Origin: Xanthomonas arboricola pv. juglandis
Lineage (GTDB): Bacteria > Pseudomonadota > Gammaproteobacteria > Xanthomonadales > Xanthomonadaceae
Length of the DNA stretch: 64,000 bases
Reading direction: 5' to 3'
NCBI RefSeq assembly: GCF_001013475.1
Contig: NZ_JZEF01000003.1
Coordinates: 898,427-962,426 of the forward strand
This document shows, piece after piece, positions 17,742 through 27,866 of the stretch. The notes under the pieces are model-generated. The model saw only the letters and a list, made by a program, of their open reading frames with translations. It had not been told where the DNA came from and ran no database searches. Positions within the stretch are counted from its first letter, which is position 1; each line of letters starts with the position of its first letter. Position numbers and translations under genes: made by a program.

Positions 17742-19187
17742 ATGACCGATAACGCTCTCACTCTGGCCGAAACCCGGCTGCTGCTTCCTTCCGGCCTGGA
17801 CACCGGCCATCTCGACCGCACCTTCGGCGCCCTGCTGGGTCCGGGCATCGACTTCGGCGACCTGTATTTCCAGCATTCGCGGCGCGAGAGCTGGAGCGTG
17901 GAAGACGGCATCGTCAAGGACGGTGCGCATTCCATCGAACAAGGCGTGGGTGTGCGCGCGATTGCCGGCGAGAAGACCGGCTTCGCCTATTCCGATGACA
18001 TCCAGCGCGACGCCTTGCTGGAGGCGGCGCAGTCCGCACGCGCAATCTCGCGCGAGGGCGGCGCGCAATCCACCCGCTCGCTGGTGCGCGGCAACGGCCG
18101 TGCGCTGTACCCGGCCACCGACCCGATCGACGACATGGACAGCGCGACCAAGGTCGATCTGCTGCGCCGTATCGACCAGTACGTGCGCGCCGCCGATCCG
18201 CGCGTCAAGCAGGTGATGGTGAGCCTGTCCGGCGGAGTGGACACGGTGCTGATCGCACGCAGCGACGGCGTGCTTGCCGCCGACGTACGCCCGCTGGTGC
18301 GGCTGAACGTGCAGGTGATCGTCGAGCAGGGCGGGCGGCGCGAGTCCGGTTACTCCGGCGGCGGCGGCCGTTACGGCTATGCCGAATTGTTCGCAGATGG
18401 CCGCCCGGAAGGCTTTGCCCGCGAAGCGCTGCGTCAGGCGCTGGTCAACCTGGATGCGATTCCGGCACCGGCCGGCGTGATGCCGGTGGTGCTCGGCCCG
18501 GGCTGGCCCGGCGTGCTGCTGCACGAGGCGGTGGGGCATGGCCTGGAAGGCGACTTCAACCGCAAGGGTACCAGCGTCTACGCCGGCCGCATCGGCGAGC
18601 GCGTGGCCTCGCCCGGCGTGACCATCGTCGATGACGGCACCCTGGATGGTCGCCGCGGCTCGCTCAATATCGACGACGAGGCCACATCCACCCAGTGCAC
18701 CACGCTGATCGAAGACGGCGTGCTGGTCGGCTACATGCAGGACACCCACAACGCGCGCCTGATGGGCGTGGCGCCGACCGGCAACGGCCGGCGCGAATCG
18801 TTCGCGCACCTGACCATGCCGCGCATGACCAACACCTACATGCGCGCCGGCCAGCACGATCCGCAGGAAATGATCCGCTCGGTGAAAAAGGGCATCTACG
18901 CGGTCAACTTCGGTGGCGGGCAGGTCGACATCACCAGCGGCAAGTACGTGTTCTCGGCCACCGAGGCCTACCTGATCGAAGACGGCAAGGTCACCGCGCC
19001 GGTCAAGGGCGCCACGCTGATCGGCAACGGCCCGGAGACCATGCAGAAGGTGCGCATGATCGGCAACGACCTGGCGCTGGACGAAGGCGTGGGCGTGTGC
19101 GGCAAGGACGGGCAGAGCGTGCCGGTCGGCGTCGGCCAGCCGTCGCTGCTGATCGACGGCATCACCGTTGGTGGAACGCAGGCCTGA
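17742..19187 (+). CDS. tldD: metalloprotease TldD
   Basis: TldD is the catalytic subunit of the TldD-TldE (PmbA) zinc peptidase that trims leader peptides and degrades unfolded peptides. The 481-residue product has the metal site [12 protein letters not shown] (HExxxH), preceded by [16 protein letters not shown], with the glycine-rich [16 protein letters not shown] and the C-terminal segment [29 protein letters not shown] and [22 protein letters not shown]. The third ligand is probably a Cys of [21 protein letters not shown] 17742 fits the usual MTDNAL start. Its partner pmbA lies 785 bases downstream on the same strand, with darP on the opposite strand between them. Confidence 0.96.
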   Translation: MTDNALTLAETRLLLPSGLDTGHLDRTFGALLGPGIDFGDLYFQHSRRESWSVEDGIVKDGAHSIEQGVGVRAIAGEKTGFAYSDDIQRDALLEAAQSARAISREGGAQSTRSLVRGNGRALYPATDPIDDMDSATKVDLLRRIDQYVRAADPRVKQVMVSLSGGVDTVLIARSDGVLAADVRPLVRLNVQVIVEQGGRRESGYSGGGGRYGYAELFADGRPEGFAREALRQALVNLDAIPAPAGVMPVVLGPGWPGVLLHEAVGHGLEGDFNRKGTSVYAGRIGERVASPGVTIVDDGTLDGRRGSLNIDDEATSTQCTTLIEDGVLVGYMQDTHNARLMGVAPTGNGRRESFAHLTMPRMTNTYMRAGQHDPQEMIRSVKKGIYAVNFGGGQVDITSGKYVFSATEAYLIEDGKVTAPVKGATLIGNGPETMQKVRMIGNDLALDEGVGVCGKDGQSVPVGVGQPSLLIDGITVGGTQA

Positions 19188-19193
19188 GATGCG

Positions 19194-19402
19194 GGGAATC
19201 GGGAATCGGGATTCGGGAATCGCAACAGCGGGATGCGCGGGGCGTGGTGGGTTTCGCTTGGGTGGATCCGGGAGCCCGGATTTGGGATTGGCAACAGCCG
19301 GGATGGCCGTTGCGAGTTTTGATGGATCGGGCGGAGCCTTATTCGTCGCCTTCCGACGCCGATTCGTCGTCTTCCAATCCCGAATCCCCACTCTCCAATC
19401 CC
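19194..19402. repeat. inverted pair of 28-bp four-unit 7-mer elements between tldD and darP
   Basis: Plus-oriented copy at 19194-19221 (GGGAATC twice, GGGATTC, GGGAATC) starting seven bases after the tldD stop, and minus-oriented copy at 19375-19402 (CAATCCC GAATCCC CACTCTC CAATCCC) inside the 3' end of darP. Both have exactly four 7-base units and face each other about 150 bases apart, as at 12.7 kb. The right copy encodes part of the acidic DarP tail. Confidence 0.7.
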
Positions 19403-19920
19403 GGCTCCTGAGACAGCTCGCGCAGCACCTGGAACAGCTCGCGGTAGGCGCGCGGCGGTTTGTTCTTGGCCCGCTCGTGGATCGCATTGCGTACCAGCTG
19501 GCGCAGTTGTTGACGGTCGGCGGCCGGGTAGGTTTCCAGCAGTTCGGCCAGCGCCACGTCGCCTTCGGCGAGCAGGCGCTCGCGCCAGCGCTCGACGCGG
19601 TGGATCGCGGCCACTTCGCGGCGCGCGGTGTCGCTGTTGGCATCCAGCGCATCGCGGATTGCGGCCAGCGTTTCGTCGTCCTCGCGGCGCATGTGCTTGG
19701 CCAGAAACGCCAGCTGGCGCTTGTGCGCGATATGCGAGGTGATGCGCTTGCTCTCCTCGATATGCGGGATCAGCGATTCGGGCACCGGCAATTTGGCCAG
19801 CTGCGCCGGAGTGAGCGCCACCAGCTTTTCGCCCAGGTCGAAGATTTCCAGCGCCTCGCGCCGCTGCTGGCTGCGGCTGGCGCCGCGGAATTCACCGGTG
19901 TCTTCGTCGCGTCCGCGCAT
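19339..19920 (-). CDS. darP: ribosome-associated protein DarP (YjgA/DUF615)
   Basis: DarP (YjgA) binds late 50S assembly intermediates and helps form the peptidyl-transferase centre. The 193-residue product has the family core [57 protein letters not shown], and [22 protein letters not shown] 19920 ([11 protein letters not shown]) is taken as the start; ATG 19926 would add two residues, and no ribosome-binding site decides. The last 22 or so residues are acidic and partly encoded by a 7-bp repeat element, so the natural C-terminus may once have been near LRELSQEPG. It lies antisense between the two Tld subunit genes, divergent from pmbA, with a short shared promoter region of about 50 bases. 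Confidence 0.93.
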   Translation of the reverse strand: MRGRDEDTGEFRGASRSQQRREALEIFDLGEKLVALTPAQLAKLPVPESLIPHIEESKRITSHIAHKRQLAFLAKHMRREDDETLAAIRDALDANSDTARREVAAIHRVERWRERLLAEGDVALAELLETYPAADRQQLRQLVRNAIHERAKNKPPRAYRELFQVLRELSQEPGLESGDSGLEDDESASEGDE

Positions 19921-19972
19921 TGCCATCCATCCGAAACAAGAAGTTATTCATCATTGAGACTAGGATAAAGCA

Positions 19973-21340
19973 TTGAACGCACTCTCCTCCGAAACACGTG
20001 TCCAGGACGACAGCCTGCAGCGCCTGGATGCGCTCACCGACATCGCGCAGCGCCTGCTCGAGCGCGCCCGTGCCGCCGGCGCCACCCAGGCCGAAGTGAG
20101 CTGCAGTGAAGAGCGCGGGCTGGACGTCAACGTGCGCCTGGGCGATGTGGAGACGGTGGAATCCACCCGCGACCGCGGCATTGCGGTCACCGTGTACTTC
20201 GGCAAGCGCAAGGGCAGCGCCAGCACCGCCGATCTGCAGGATTCCAGCCTGGAATCGACCGTTGCCCAGGCCTGCGCGATCGCCCGTTATACCGAGGACG
20301 ATGTCGCTGCCGGCCTGGCCGATCCGGAACTGATGGCGCGCGACTTCCCCGAGCTGGACAGCTGGCACCCGTGGGCGCTGGACGCCGATACCGCGGTGGA
20401 CCTGGCGCTGTCCTGCGAGAGCGCCGGGCGCGATGCCGATGCGCGGATCAGCAACTCCGACGGCGCCTCGGCCAGCACTGGGCTCAGCCTGTCGGTCTAC
20501 GCCAACTCGCATGGCTTCATCGGCCGCGAGCGCGGCACCCATCATTCGATCAGCTGCGCGCTGATTGCCGGCCAGGGCGACGGCATGCAGCGCGATGGCT
20601 GGTACAGCAGCGCGCTGGCGCGCGAAGACCTGGAGGCGCCGGAAGCGATCGGCCGCCATGCCGCCGAACGCACCCTGGCGCGGCTGCAGCCACGCTCGCT
20701 GCCGACCGGCCAGTTGCCGGTGCTGTTCGCGCCGGAAGTGGCGCGCTCGCTGGTCGGGCATCTGCTCGGCGCGGTCTCCGGCGGCGCGCTGTATCGCCGC
20801 GCCAGTTTCCTGCTCGACAGTGTCGGCAGCAAATTGTTTCCGGACTGGTTCAACATCGAAGAACTGCCGCACCTGCGCCGCGGCCTGCGCTCGGCCGCCT
20901 TCGATGGCGAGGGTGTGGCGACGCGGCGTTCGGCATTGATCAGCGACGGCGTGCTGCAGCGCTATGTGCTGGGCAGCTACTCGGCACGCAAGCTGGGCCT
21001 GCAGACCACCGCCAACGCCGGCGGCGTGCACAACCTGCAGGTCGCCGCCAACGCCGGCGACCTGGCTTCGCTGGTTGCCGGCATGTCGCGCGGCCTGCTG
21101 GTCACCGAGCTGATGGGCAACGGCGTCAATCCGGTGACCGGCGATTATTCGCGCGGCGCCGGTGGCTTCTGGATCGAGAACGGCGTGATTGCCTATCCGG
21201 TCGACGGCCTGACCATCGCCGGCAATCTGCGCGAGATGTTCGCCGGCATCGAGGCGGTCGGCAACGACGTCGATCCGCGCTCACACGTCAAGATCGGCTC
21301 GGTGCTGCTCAACCGCATGACGGTGGCAGGCGATAGCTGA
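19973..21340 (+). CDS. pmbA: metalloprotease PmbA/TldE
   Basis: PmbA (TldE) is the non-zinc partner that forms a heterodimer with TldD; the complex matures peptides such as microcin B17 and degrades flexible peptides. The 455-residue product has ATQAEVSCSEERGLDVNVRLGDVE, GIAVTVYFGKRKGSAS, LPVLFAPEVARSLVGHLLGAVSGGALYR, FDGEGVATRR, and a C-terminal region LMGNGVNPVTGDYSRGAGGFWIENG, all typical of this subunit; no HExxxH is present, as expected. The start is TTG 19973, with AGGATAAAG placed a few bases upstream. The pair with tldD is split by darP on the opposite strand, so the two subunits are probably transcribed separately. Confidence 0.95.
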   Translation: MNALSSETRVQDDSLQRLDALTDIAQRLLERARAAGATQAEVSCSEERGLDVNVRLGDVETVESTRDRGIAVTVYFGKRKGSASTADLQDSSLESTVAQACAIARYTEDDVAAGLADPELMARDFPELDSWHPWALDADTAVDLALSCESAGRDADARISNSDGASASTGLSLSVYANSHGFIGRERGTHHSISCALIAGQGDGMQRDGWYSSALAREDLEAPEAIGRHAAERTLARLQPRSLPTGQLPVLFAPEVARSLVGHLLGAVSGGALYRRASFLLDSVGSKLFPDWFNIEELPHLRRGLRSAAFDGEGVATRRSALISDGVLQRYVLGSYSARKLGLQTTANAGGVHNLQVAANAGDLASLVAGMSRGLLVTELMGNGVNPVTGDYSRGAGGFWIENGVIAYPVDGLTIAGNLREMFAGIEAVGNDVDPRSHVKIGSVLLNRMTVAGDS

Positions 21341-21520
21341 GCGCAGCCGACCAGGCTGCTGCGCCAACTGCCTGACTACACAGCGCCCGACGCGCGCGTG
21401 TCTTGCCGCTCTGCCTGGCGGCAGCCGCCGTGCAGCGCCGAGACCATGTCTTCCCGCACTGGTGGCTGGCTGAATCGTTGCTATAGTCCGCCGCACCACA
21501 ACCATGCATGGGGAGACATG

Positions 21521-21904
21521 ATGAGCGAATTCGAGTCGCACGCCGTACCGCCGCCGATCGGGACCAGCACACCGTCGGAGGAGCGCACGCTGGCGCTGGC
21601 CGCGCACTTGCTCGGCATCCTGACGTCCTTCATCGGCGCGCTGGTGATCTGGCTGATCAGCAAGGACGCCAGCCCGTCCAAGCCGTTCGCCACCGATCAG
21701 GCCAAGGAGGCGTTGAACTTCCAGATCACCGTAATCATTGCCTATGTGGCTGCGGTGATCCTGACCATCGTGTCGTTCGGCATCCTGTTCTTCGTGCCGA
21801 CGCTGGTGTGGATCGCCAACCTGGTGCTGTGCATCCTGGCCGCGGTCAAGGCCAACAACGGCGAACACTACCGTTATCCGTTCACGCTGCGCCTGATCAA
21901 GTAA
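21521..21904 (+). CDS. DUF4870 family small membrane protein
   Basis: A 127-residue inner-membrane protein. After a polar N-terminus (SEFESHAVPPPIGTSTPSEER) come about three to four hydrophobic segments: LAAHLLGILTSFIGALVIWLI, then FQITVIIAYVAAVILTIV and GILFFVPTLVWIANLVLCILAAV, ending in the family-like YRYPFTLRLIK. The conserved ATDQAKEALNFQI motif between the helices is characteristic of DUF4870 (Tic20-like) proteins; the biological role is not known. ATG 21521 has GGGAG five bases upstream; ATG 21518 is an alternative. It is a single gene ending in a strong terminator and separated from pmbA by 180 bases. Confidence 0.85.
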   Translation: MSEFESHAVPPPIGTSTPSEERTLALAAHLLGILTSFIGALVIWLISKDASPSKPFATDQAKEALNFQITVIIAYVAAVILTIVSFGILFFVPTLVWIANLVLCILAAVKANNGEHYRYPFTLRLIK

Positions 21905-21925
21905 TCCGGCGCGGTGCAAATGACG

Positions 21926-21951
21926 AAGGCCCGGCAGCGATGCCGGGCCTT
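21926..21951. terminator. bidirectional terminator
   Basis: An 11-bp perfect stem, AAGGCCCGGCA/TGCCGGGCCTT with a GCGA loop, 21 bases after the DUF4870 stop. It is followed by TTGTCGTTTC on the plus strand and lies between convergent genes, so it probably stops transcription from both sides. Confidence 0.8.
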
Positions 21952-21974
21952 TGTCGTTTCAGACGATGACGCGA

Positions 21975-23073
21975 TCAGTTCTGCGCCGGGGTGTTCTCGG
22001 CGAAGTACTCGTGGCTGTCGGCATTGGTGATCGCCTGGGCCGGGTTGCTGATCGCCAGGCTGCGCGCGCCGGACTGGCCGTAGACACGGTCCTGGGTGCC
22101 GGCGACGACCGTGAAGTGGCTGGTCTCGTGCACCAGCGTGCCGGCCTTGGAGTCGGTGCCGGTTGTCGATGCACTCCAGAACGCATTGCAGACATGGATC
22201 TCGTACGGCTGGTTCGGATAGACGTAGGCGAAGGCGTCCGCCAGATCCGCTTCGCAGCTGCAGTTGATCGTCAGCTGGCCGTTGTTCTGGTCCAGCGCGT
22301 TGTCGATGTTGACGAAGTTCGAGCTGACCCGGCTGTAGCGCGAGGCGTTGTAGGCGCCGAACCAGGTGGTGTAGCGCGCACCGGTGCTGCCGGCATTGAG
22401 GTAGTTGCGCGCGTTCTGCGAGTAAGTACGCGCGGCAGTGACGGCACTGGCGGCCTGGTTGGTGCGGGTGGTGCTGCAGTTGAGGTAGTTGATGCCATTA
22501 ACCACGGCGGTCGGACCGATTGCGAGCTGGCGTTGCACGCCGCGACGCGCGCCGTCCAGCCAGACGGTGAGCGGTGTGCTGGTGGCCACGGCCGGCTGGC
22601 CGTTGGCCGCCTTCATCAGACTGCCGTCGGACAGCGAGGCGTATTGCAGCGACGAACGGACCTGGATGGTGTAGTTGCCACTTGTCACAGATCGTAGGCG
22701 CCGGCCAGATCGACCTCGCCCTTGACGCTCTGGCCAGGCTTGAGGATGGTGAAGTCGGCTGCCTTGGCAGGCCGCGCTTGACCAGGCGTCCGGTGTAGGC
22801 CACCGGCGCGCCATCGCGGCTCACTTCCAGGATGCCGTTGTCCAGCGTTTGCAGCGGTAGTTGATAGGTGGGCACGCGGGCGATCTGGCTGCCGTTGTTG
22901 GTGACGGTCACCGCGATCTTGCCCTGATGTCGCCCGGCCTGATCGGCGACCGGCGCCAGTTCGATGGTCAACGGGACCGGGCCGCGCACGGACTGCGCCT
23001 GCGCCGAACCGAGCACGCCAACAACGGCCAACGTACCTGCTGCAAACGATGCGAGAAAAACGTTCTTCGCCAG
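21975..23073 (-). pseudogene. M35-type secreted metalloprotease, frameshifted
   Basis: The remains read as a secreted zinc endopeptidase of the deuterolysin (M35) type. The downstream frame (ending TGA 21975) has SLSDGSLMKAANGQPAVATS, an HETSHF zinc motif (HExxH) in GTLVHETSHFTVVAGTQD, and a following Asp (VYGQ, TNADSHEYF). The upstream frame has a leader (FLASFAAGTLAVVGVL then SAQAQ) and the N-terminal beta domain up to GRLVKRGLP. Joining them needs two one-base insertions, near 22770 and near 22690, about 80 bases apart; between them a third frame reads AADFTILKPGQSVKGEVDLAGAYDL. No ATG, GTG or TTG precedes the leader in frame; CTG 23073 after GGAGAG is the best candidate. Either a decayed gene or sequence errors. 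Confidence 0.78.
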
Positions 23074-23575
23074 TGACTCTCCATGTGGTCGGGGGATGTC
23101 CGCAAACGCGGGCAGGTCAACCTAGGCAGAGCGAGCAGACGCAACAAGAGAACCGATTGATGCGGTTTTTGGCCTGCTGGTGGCTACGCAATGACAAATA
23201 CGGACATCGATGGCGACAATTCAGCAGAAAATTGCGGATCGGTTCACGCTTTTTTTGCCAGTTTACGGAAATTTACATGCGAAAAATGTACGTAAAGAGA
23301 ATTTACGTTATGTGACACAGCGTAGCGCCTGCAGGGCGGTACGCTGCAACCGCACCGTGCGCTGGCGCACGGTGTGCGCAAAGGCCGGTGCGACCGCCTG
23401 AATACCGCGGACCGCTGGCATCAAACGCGCTGCTGTAGTCGCTTTCCGCGCTGGCGTTGCAGCCGCTGCAGTGGCCTCCTCACCCTGCGCATTGGCGGCG
23501 CAGGTGCCGGTGCTCTGTCGTCCGACATCAACACGCGCGGCGCGGCTGCACGGCCGCTCGAACGAACGCAGCGTG
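23074..23575. other. intergenic region with inverted repeat, no gene seen
   Basis: About 500 bases between the decayed protease and ispA. A short A+T-richer stretch at about 23180-23320 contains an inverted repeat ACGTAAA-GAGAA-TTTACGT (23290-23308). The rest is GC-rich and repetitive-looking, with no frame that resembles a protein. It may hold the promoter of the protease gene and the end of the ispA transcript. Confidence 0.5.
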
Positions 23576-24451
23576 CTAGTGCGCGCGGTCCACCGCAAAC
23601 CGGCCCAGCGTCGCCAGCGTGTCGCCGGGCGCACCGTAGGGCTGCAGGATGTCGTGCATGCGGGTGGCCAGTTCGGCCAGCTTGGCCTTGGCGCCGTCCA
23701 TACCGAGCAGGGCCGGATAGGTGGACTTGGCTTGCGCGGCGTCCTTGCCCGCGGTCTTGCCCAGCTGCGCCGAGCTCGATTCCACATCCAGGATGTCGTC
23801 GCGGACCTGGAACGCCAGGCCCAGCGCATCGGCAAACGCATCCAGGCGTTGCTGGTGGTCGGCTGCGGCAGCGCCGGTCAGCGCGCCCATGCGCACCGCG
23901 GCGCGGATCAGCGCGCCGGTCTTGAGGGCATGCATGCGCTCGAGATCGCGCAGCGATTGCAACTGGCCGGTGGCATCGATATCCAGCGCCTGGCCGCCGC
24001 ACATGCCGGCAGCGCCTGCGGCGGTGGCCAGACTCTGCAGCCAGCCGACCCGCAGCTCTGCGCTGACCGGGGCCGCAGCCAGCAACTCGAAGGCGCGTGT
24101 CTGCAGCGCGTCGCCGGCCAGGATCGCCGTGGCTTCGTCAAAGGCGATATGCACGGTGGGCTGGCCGCGGCGCAAGGCGTCGTCGTCCATTGCCGGCAAG
24201 TCGTCGTGCACCAGCGAATAGGCGTGGATCAGCTCCACCGCCACCGCGGGCGTGTCCAGGCTGTCCTCGTCGGCGCCGAACAGTGCGCCGGTCGCATACA
24301 CCAGCAGCGGGCGCATGCGCTTGCCGCCGCCCAGCACCGCGTGTCGCATCGCGGCGTGCAGTCGCTGCGGTGCCAGGGTGGGGCCGGGCAGACTGGCCTC
24401 CAGGCTGCGTTCGGTGCGGCCGATCCAGTGCTCGAACAACGCCGAACTCAC
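23576..24451 (-). CDS. ispA: farnesyl diphosphate synthase (polyprenyl synthetase)
   Basis: Condenses isopentenyl diphosphate with dimethylallyl and geranyl diphosphate to farnesyl diphosphate, the precursor of quinone side chains and undecaprenyl phosphate. The 291-residue product has [15 protein letters not shown], the first Asp-rich motif DDLPAMDDD within [42 protein letters not shown], and the second motif [10 protein letters not shown]. Length and motifs match IspA. The start is GTG 24451, one base past the xseB stop (TGA-G-GTG), so translation is probably coupled to xseB, as in the xseB-ispA pair of many proteobacteria. A dxs gene usually follows; it is not in this stretch. Confidence 0.94.
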   Translation of the reverse strand: MSSALFEHWIGRTERSLEASLPGPTLAPQRLHAAMRHAVLGGGKRMRPLLVYATGALFGADEDSLDTPAVAVELIHAYSLVHDDLPAMDDDALRRGQPTVHIAFDEATAILAGDALQTRAFELLAAAPVSAELRVGWLQSLATAAGAAGMCGGQALDIDATGQLQSLRDLERMHALKTGALIRAAVRMGALTGAAAADHQQRLDAFADALGLAFQVRDDILDVESSSAQLGKTAGKDAAQAKSTYPALLGMDGAKAKLAELATRMHDILQPYGAPGDTLATLGRFAVDRAH

Positions 24452-24452
24452 C

Positions 24453-24716
24453 TCAGCCGCCGTCCTGCGACGGCGCCTGGAAGTCTTCGGCCAGATCGGG
24501 GCGCGCGGGGTCGGTCAGCATGCGCACGCGCAGTTCGGCCTGTTCCAGTGCCTGCTGGCAGTCGCGGTACAGGCCGATGCCGCGCTCGTAGGCGGTGAGC
24601 GATTGCTCCAGGCTCTGGTCGCCGACTTCCATCTTCTGCACCAGCTGCTCGAGTTCTTCCAGCGACTGTTCGAAGCGGGCGACCGGGGATGTTTCGTTCA
24701 AGGATTTTTTGACCAT
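24453..24716 (-). CDS. xseB: exodeoxyribonuclease VII small subunit
   Basis: XseB is the small subunit of exonuclease VII, which degrades single-stranded DNA. The 87-residue product has the family core [58 protein letters not shown] 24716 (MVKKSLNE) is the start I chose; a longer frame upstream has no ribosome-binding site and would be out of character. It immediately precedes ispA with a 1-base gap and is 31 bases after tilS, suggesting a tilS-xseB-ispA transcript. The large subunit xseA is not in the window. Confidence 0.93.
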   Translation of the reverse strand: MVKKSLNETSPVARFEQSLEELEQLVQKMEVGDQSLEQSLTAYERGIGLYRDCQQALEQAELRVRMLTDPARPDLAEDFQAPSQDGG

Positions 24717-24747
24717 CGTCAAAGTGTGCGGCGCGCAGGCAGGCGGG

Positions 24748-26043
24748 TCAATTCGCGTTGTCGTGGTCGCGCCATCGCAAGGATGCGCCATGCGCGCGCA
24801 GCCAGTCGTTCAATGCCGCCGAGACGATGCGGTCGCCGGCTGCCAGCACCTGGCCGTCCGCCCACAGGATCGGCAGGCGCGCGCGTTGCCAGGGCGGTAG
24901 ATCCAGCGCCTGCAGCAGGTGCTTGAGCCGGTGCGAATGCGCGCGCTGCGGCAACACGATGCGTTCGCCCCCCTGGCGTGCGCGCACCAGCAGCGGTTGC
25001 GCGAAGCGCAAGCCGGGTGCGCCGTGCAACTGCAGTTGCGCGCCATCCGGCAGTGGCAGCGGGGTCGTGCCATCCCAGCAGGCCTGCCATGACACCGGCC
25101 ACGCGCTGTGCGGACGCAGCAGATACAGGCACTGGCGCCAGCGCCGCACCTGCATCTGTTGCCAGGCAAAGCAGGCCTGCCGATCCAGCGCGGCGTCGTC
25201 GATTTCCTGCTCCAGGGCGGCAACGCCGTGCGCAGGCAGCGGTGGCGCTTGCGCTGCCGCCACCCAGGCGCGCAGCAGCCGCGGCCGACGTGTTGCCGGC
25301 TGCGCACGCAAGGCCGGCAGATCCAGTGCGCCGGCGGCGGTCAGCAGGCCGGGCAGCAGCGCGGTGTCCTCCTGCAGCAGCAGGTCGCTGGCATCGGCGC
25401 TCAGCTGCGCGCTGCGCGCCAGTGCCTCGGCGGCCTGCGGCCAACGCTGCTGCAGTACGGGCATCAGCTGGGTACGCAGGAAGTTGCGGTCGTGGCGGGC
25501 GTCGGCGTTGCTGGGATCTTCGATCCACTGCAGACGATGTGCCTGCGCATACGCCAGCACCTCGGCGCGCGCGTGCGCCAGCAGGGGGCGCCACAGCATG
25601 CCGGCGGCGAAGGGACGCTGCGCGCGCATCGCGGCCAAGCCGTCCGGGCCGGAAGCGCGCAGTGCGCGCAGCAGGAAGGTTTCGGCCTGATCGTCGCGAT
25701 GGTGCGCAAGCGCCAGCCATTCGCCGGGCGCCAGTGCGGCGGCAAACGCGGCATGGCGTGCATGGCGTGCCGCCGCTTCCAGCCCCAGGCCACTGTCGCG
25801 CGCGACCTGTACCTGCGCGACCTGTAAGGGGACTTGCAAGGCATCGCACTGGCGCTGGCAATGCGCGGCCCAGGCATCGGCATCGGCATGCAGGCCATGA
25901 TGCACATGCACTGCACGCAGCCCCGTGACGCGATAACGCGGCGTCGTTGCCAGCAGGTGCAGCAAGACGCTCGAATCCACGCCGCCGCTGTAGGCGACCA
26001 GCACCGGGCCGGGCGGCGCTGCGGGTGGCAGCAATCCGGTCAT
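24748..26043 (-). CDS. tilS: tRNA(Ile)-lysidine synthetase
   Basis: TilS ligates lysine to C34 of the CAU-anticodon tRNA-Ile so it reads AUA instead of AUG. The 431-residue product opens with the PP-loop ATPase motif [16 protein letters not shown], then [39 protein letters not shown] and [15 protein letters not shown], the signature segments of the catalytic domain, followed by the TilS C-terminal tRNA-binding domains (about residues 220-431). ATG 26043 (MTGLLPP) is the most plausible start; ATG 26073 and GTG 26079 lie upstream. It is followed by xseB-ispA on the same strand and preceded by the convergent-facing alkaline phosphatase, also on the minus strand. Confidence 0.94.
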   Translation of the reverse strand: MTGLLPPAAPPGPVLVAYSGGVDSSVLLHLLATTPRYRVTGLRAVHVHHGLHADADAWAAHCQRQCDALQVPLQVAQVQVARDSGLGLEAAARHARHAAFAAALAPGEWLALAHHRDDQAETFLLRALRASGPDGLAAMRAQRPFAAGMLWRPLLAHARAEVLAYAQAHRLQWIEDPSNADARHDRNFLRTQLMPVLQQRWPQAAEALARSAQLSADASDLLLQEDTALLPGLLTAAGALDLPALRAQPATRRPRLLRAWVAAAQAPPLPAHGVAALEQEIDDAALDRQACFAWQQMQVRRWRQCLYLLRPHSAWPVSWQACWDGTTPLPLPDGAQLQLHGAPGLRFAQPLLVRARQGGERIVLPQRAHSHRLKHLLQALDLPPWQRARLPILWADGQVLAAGDRIVSAALNDWLRAHGASLRWRDHDNAN

Positions 26044-26134
26044 CGATGCAGATGGCGTGCTGCGACGCTGCATCCGCACGCGGGCGGCGGGGTATGCCGC
26101 GCCACCACCGTCCGCGCTGCGCGCAGCCTGCCCA

Positions 26135-27841
26135 TCAGCGCTTGGCCGCAGTCTCGAACGTGGCCGACTGCGGCAGCTCCACCGGCACGCCGGCGCTGTC
26201 GCAGGTACCGGCCTTGCACAGGCGCTCGCGCAGGCGCGGGGTGGCCTGGACGATGACGTGGTAGATCACGTTCTCCTCCAGCGTGCCGCGGAAGGCGGCG
26301 CTGCCCGGGCCGGTGGCCCAGATGCCGACGTCTTCGCCGCCATGGCTTTCGGACTTGGTCGGCACCAGCGATTCCTGCATGTAGCTGGGCGCCTCGGTAT
26401 CGACATGGGTCAGGTCCGGGCGGCCGGCGGCCGGCTCGCTGCTGCTGGGTTCGTGCGGGTACTTCTTGGGGCCGGCCGGCTGTGCGTTGCTGGCGCCGGT
26501 GTAGCCGGGGCCGTTGGCGTAGCTCAGCGTGGTGTAGGGCTGGCCGGCCAGGTCGGTAGCCAGTTGGCTGCGGTCGCCTTCTTCGCCGCCGGTGCCGCGT
26601 ACCTTGCCCAGGATCGGGTTGCCGCGCACCGGGTAGCCGACGAAGTTGAGCGTATGCGAATGGTCGGCGGTGACGATGATCAGCGTGTCCGGCGGTGCGG
26701 TCTGCACGGCAGTGCGTACTGCATCGGACAGCGACACGGTTTCGTCGAGCGCGCGGTAGGCATTGCCGGCGTGGTTGGCGTGATCGATGCGGCCGCCTTC
26801 GACCATCAGCACGAAGCCGTTCGGGTCGCGCGACAGCGACTGGATCGCGGTGCGGGTCATTTCGGTCAGGCTGGGCTCGCCTTGAGGGGTGCGGTTGCGG
26901 TCGTGATCGAACTGCATGTGATCCGGCTCGAACAGGCCCAGCAGTGCGGGCGCGCCGGTGGCCGCCTGCAACTGTTGTTCGTTCCAGACGTAGGCGCCCT
27001 GCGGGTGTGCCTGCTTCCACTCGGCGACCAGGTCGCGGCCGTCCAGGCGCAGGCCGACCTTGTCGTCGTATTCCGGATCGCGTTCCTGCACGGTCTGGAA
27101 CTGGCTGCGTCCGCCGCCCAGCACCACCTGCGGGCCACGCCCAAAGCGTGCGCTGGACAGCAGTTGCTGGGCGATGTCCTGGCAGCCGGCAGTGCGGGCG
27201 GACTCGGGCAGGTCGGTATCGTTTTCCCAGTTGCGGTCCGGCGAATGCGCATAGGTCGCCGCCGGGGTGGCGTGGGTGAGGCGGGTGGTGGTGACGATGC
27301 CGGTGGCCATGCCGGCGCTGTCGGCCAGCTGCAGCCAGCTCAACAAGCCCTTGCCCAGGCTGTCGGTGCAGTCGCTACGGTTGCCGCTGCTGACGCCGAT
27401 CGCGCCCATATGCGTTTTCACCCCGGTGGTGATCGCGGTCATGGTGCCGGCCGAATCCGGCGTCTGCGAATCGGTGTTGTAGGTCTTGCTGAAGGCGGTG
27501 GCCGGGAACTGCTCCCACGACAGCAGGTTCTCCTCACCCGGCCCGCCCTTGCGCTGGCCATCCAGGATGCGTGCTGCCGCCACCGTGGTCAGGCTCATGC
27601 CGTCGCCCAGGAACAGGATCACGTTGCGCGCGCGCCCGGCCATCGCGCCATTGCCGGCTGCGCGCGCGGCGCCCGAGCGGTACCACCATTGCGGCGTCTC
27701 GCCGGCGGGATGCGCCACCTGCGGCACCTCCACGCGCACGGCGGCGGGCGCGGATGCGCTGATGCCGGCGCTGGACGCGCAGGCGGCGACACACACGGTG
27801 GTCAGGGCGGCGAGGGCAGGCAGGCGGTAACGCATCGGCAT
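26135..27841 (-). CDS. alkaline phosphatase, lipoprotein-type signal
   Basis: A periplasmic or membrane-anchored phosphomonoesterase of the alkaline phosphatase superfamily. The 568-residue product begins MPMRYRLPALAALTTVC with lipobox-like VAAC, so it is probably a lipoprotein. Metal and catalytic motifs: NVILFLGDGMSLTTVAAAR (first metal Asp), TDSQTPDSAGTMTAITTGVKT (catalytic Ser in DSAGT), MVEGGRIDHANHAGN, VTADHSHTLNFVGYP and a C-terminal HGGEDVGIWATGPGS. These match PhoA-type enzymes. ATG 27841 has another ATG two codons on. A PhoB-box-like promoter lies about 45 bases upstream, which fits phosphate-starvation control. Divergent from the symporter gene. Confidence 0.93.
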   Translation of the reverse strand: MPMRYRLPALAALTTVCVAACASSAGISASAPAAVRVEVPQVAHPAGETPQWWYRSGAARAAGNGAMAGRARNVILFLGDGMSLTTVAAARILDGQRKGGPGEENLLSWEQFPATAFSKTYNTDSQTPDSAGTMTAITTGVKTHMGAIGVSSGNRSDCTDSLGKGLLSWLQLADSAGMATGIVTTTRLTHATPAATYAHSPDRNWENDTDLPESARTAGCQDIAQQLLSSARFGRGPQVVLGGGRSQFQTVQERDPEYDDKVGLRLDGRDLVAEWKQAHPQGAYVWNEQQLQAATGAPALLGLFEPDHMQFDHDRNRTPQGEPSLTEMTRTAIQSLSRDPNGFVLMVEGGRIDHANHAGNAYRALDETVSLSDAVRTAVQTAPPDTLIIVTADHSHTLNFVGYPVRGNPILGKVRGTGGEEGDRSQLATDLAGQPYTTLSYANGPGYTGASNAQPAGPKKYPHEPSSSEPAAGRPDLTHVDTEAPSYMQESLVPTKSESHGGEDVGIWATGPGSAAFRGTLEENVIYHVIVQATPRLRERLCKAGTCDSAGVPVELPQSATFETAAKR

Positions 27842-27866
27842 CGAACTCGTGACTGAATCAGCGCGC

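Noticed and set aside
23049..23315. Small plus-strand frame of 88 codons in the A+T-rich gap
   Set aside because: No ribosome-binding site, no recognisable domain; probably chance.
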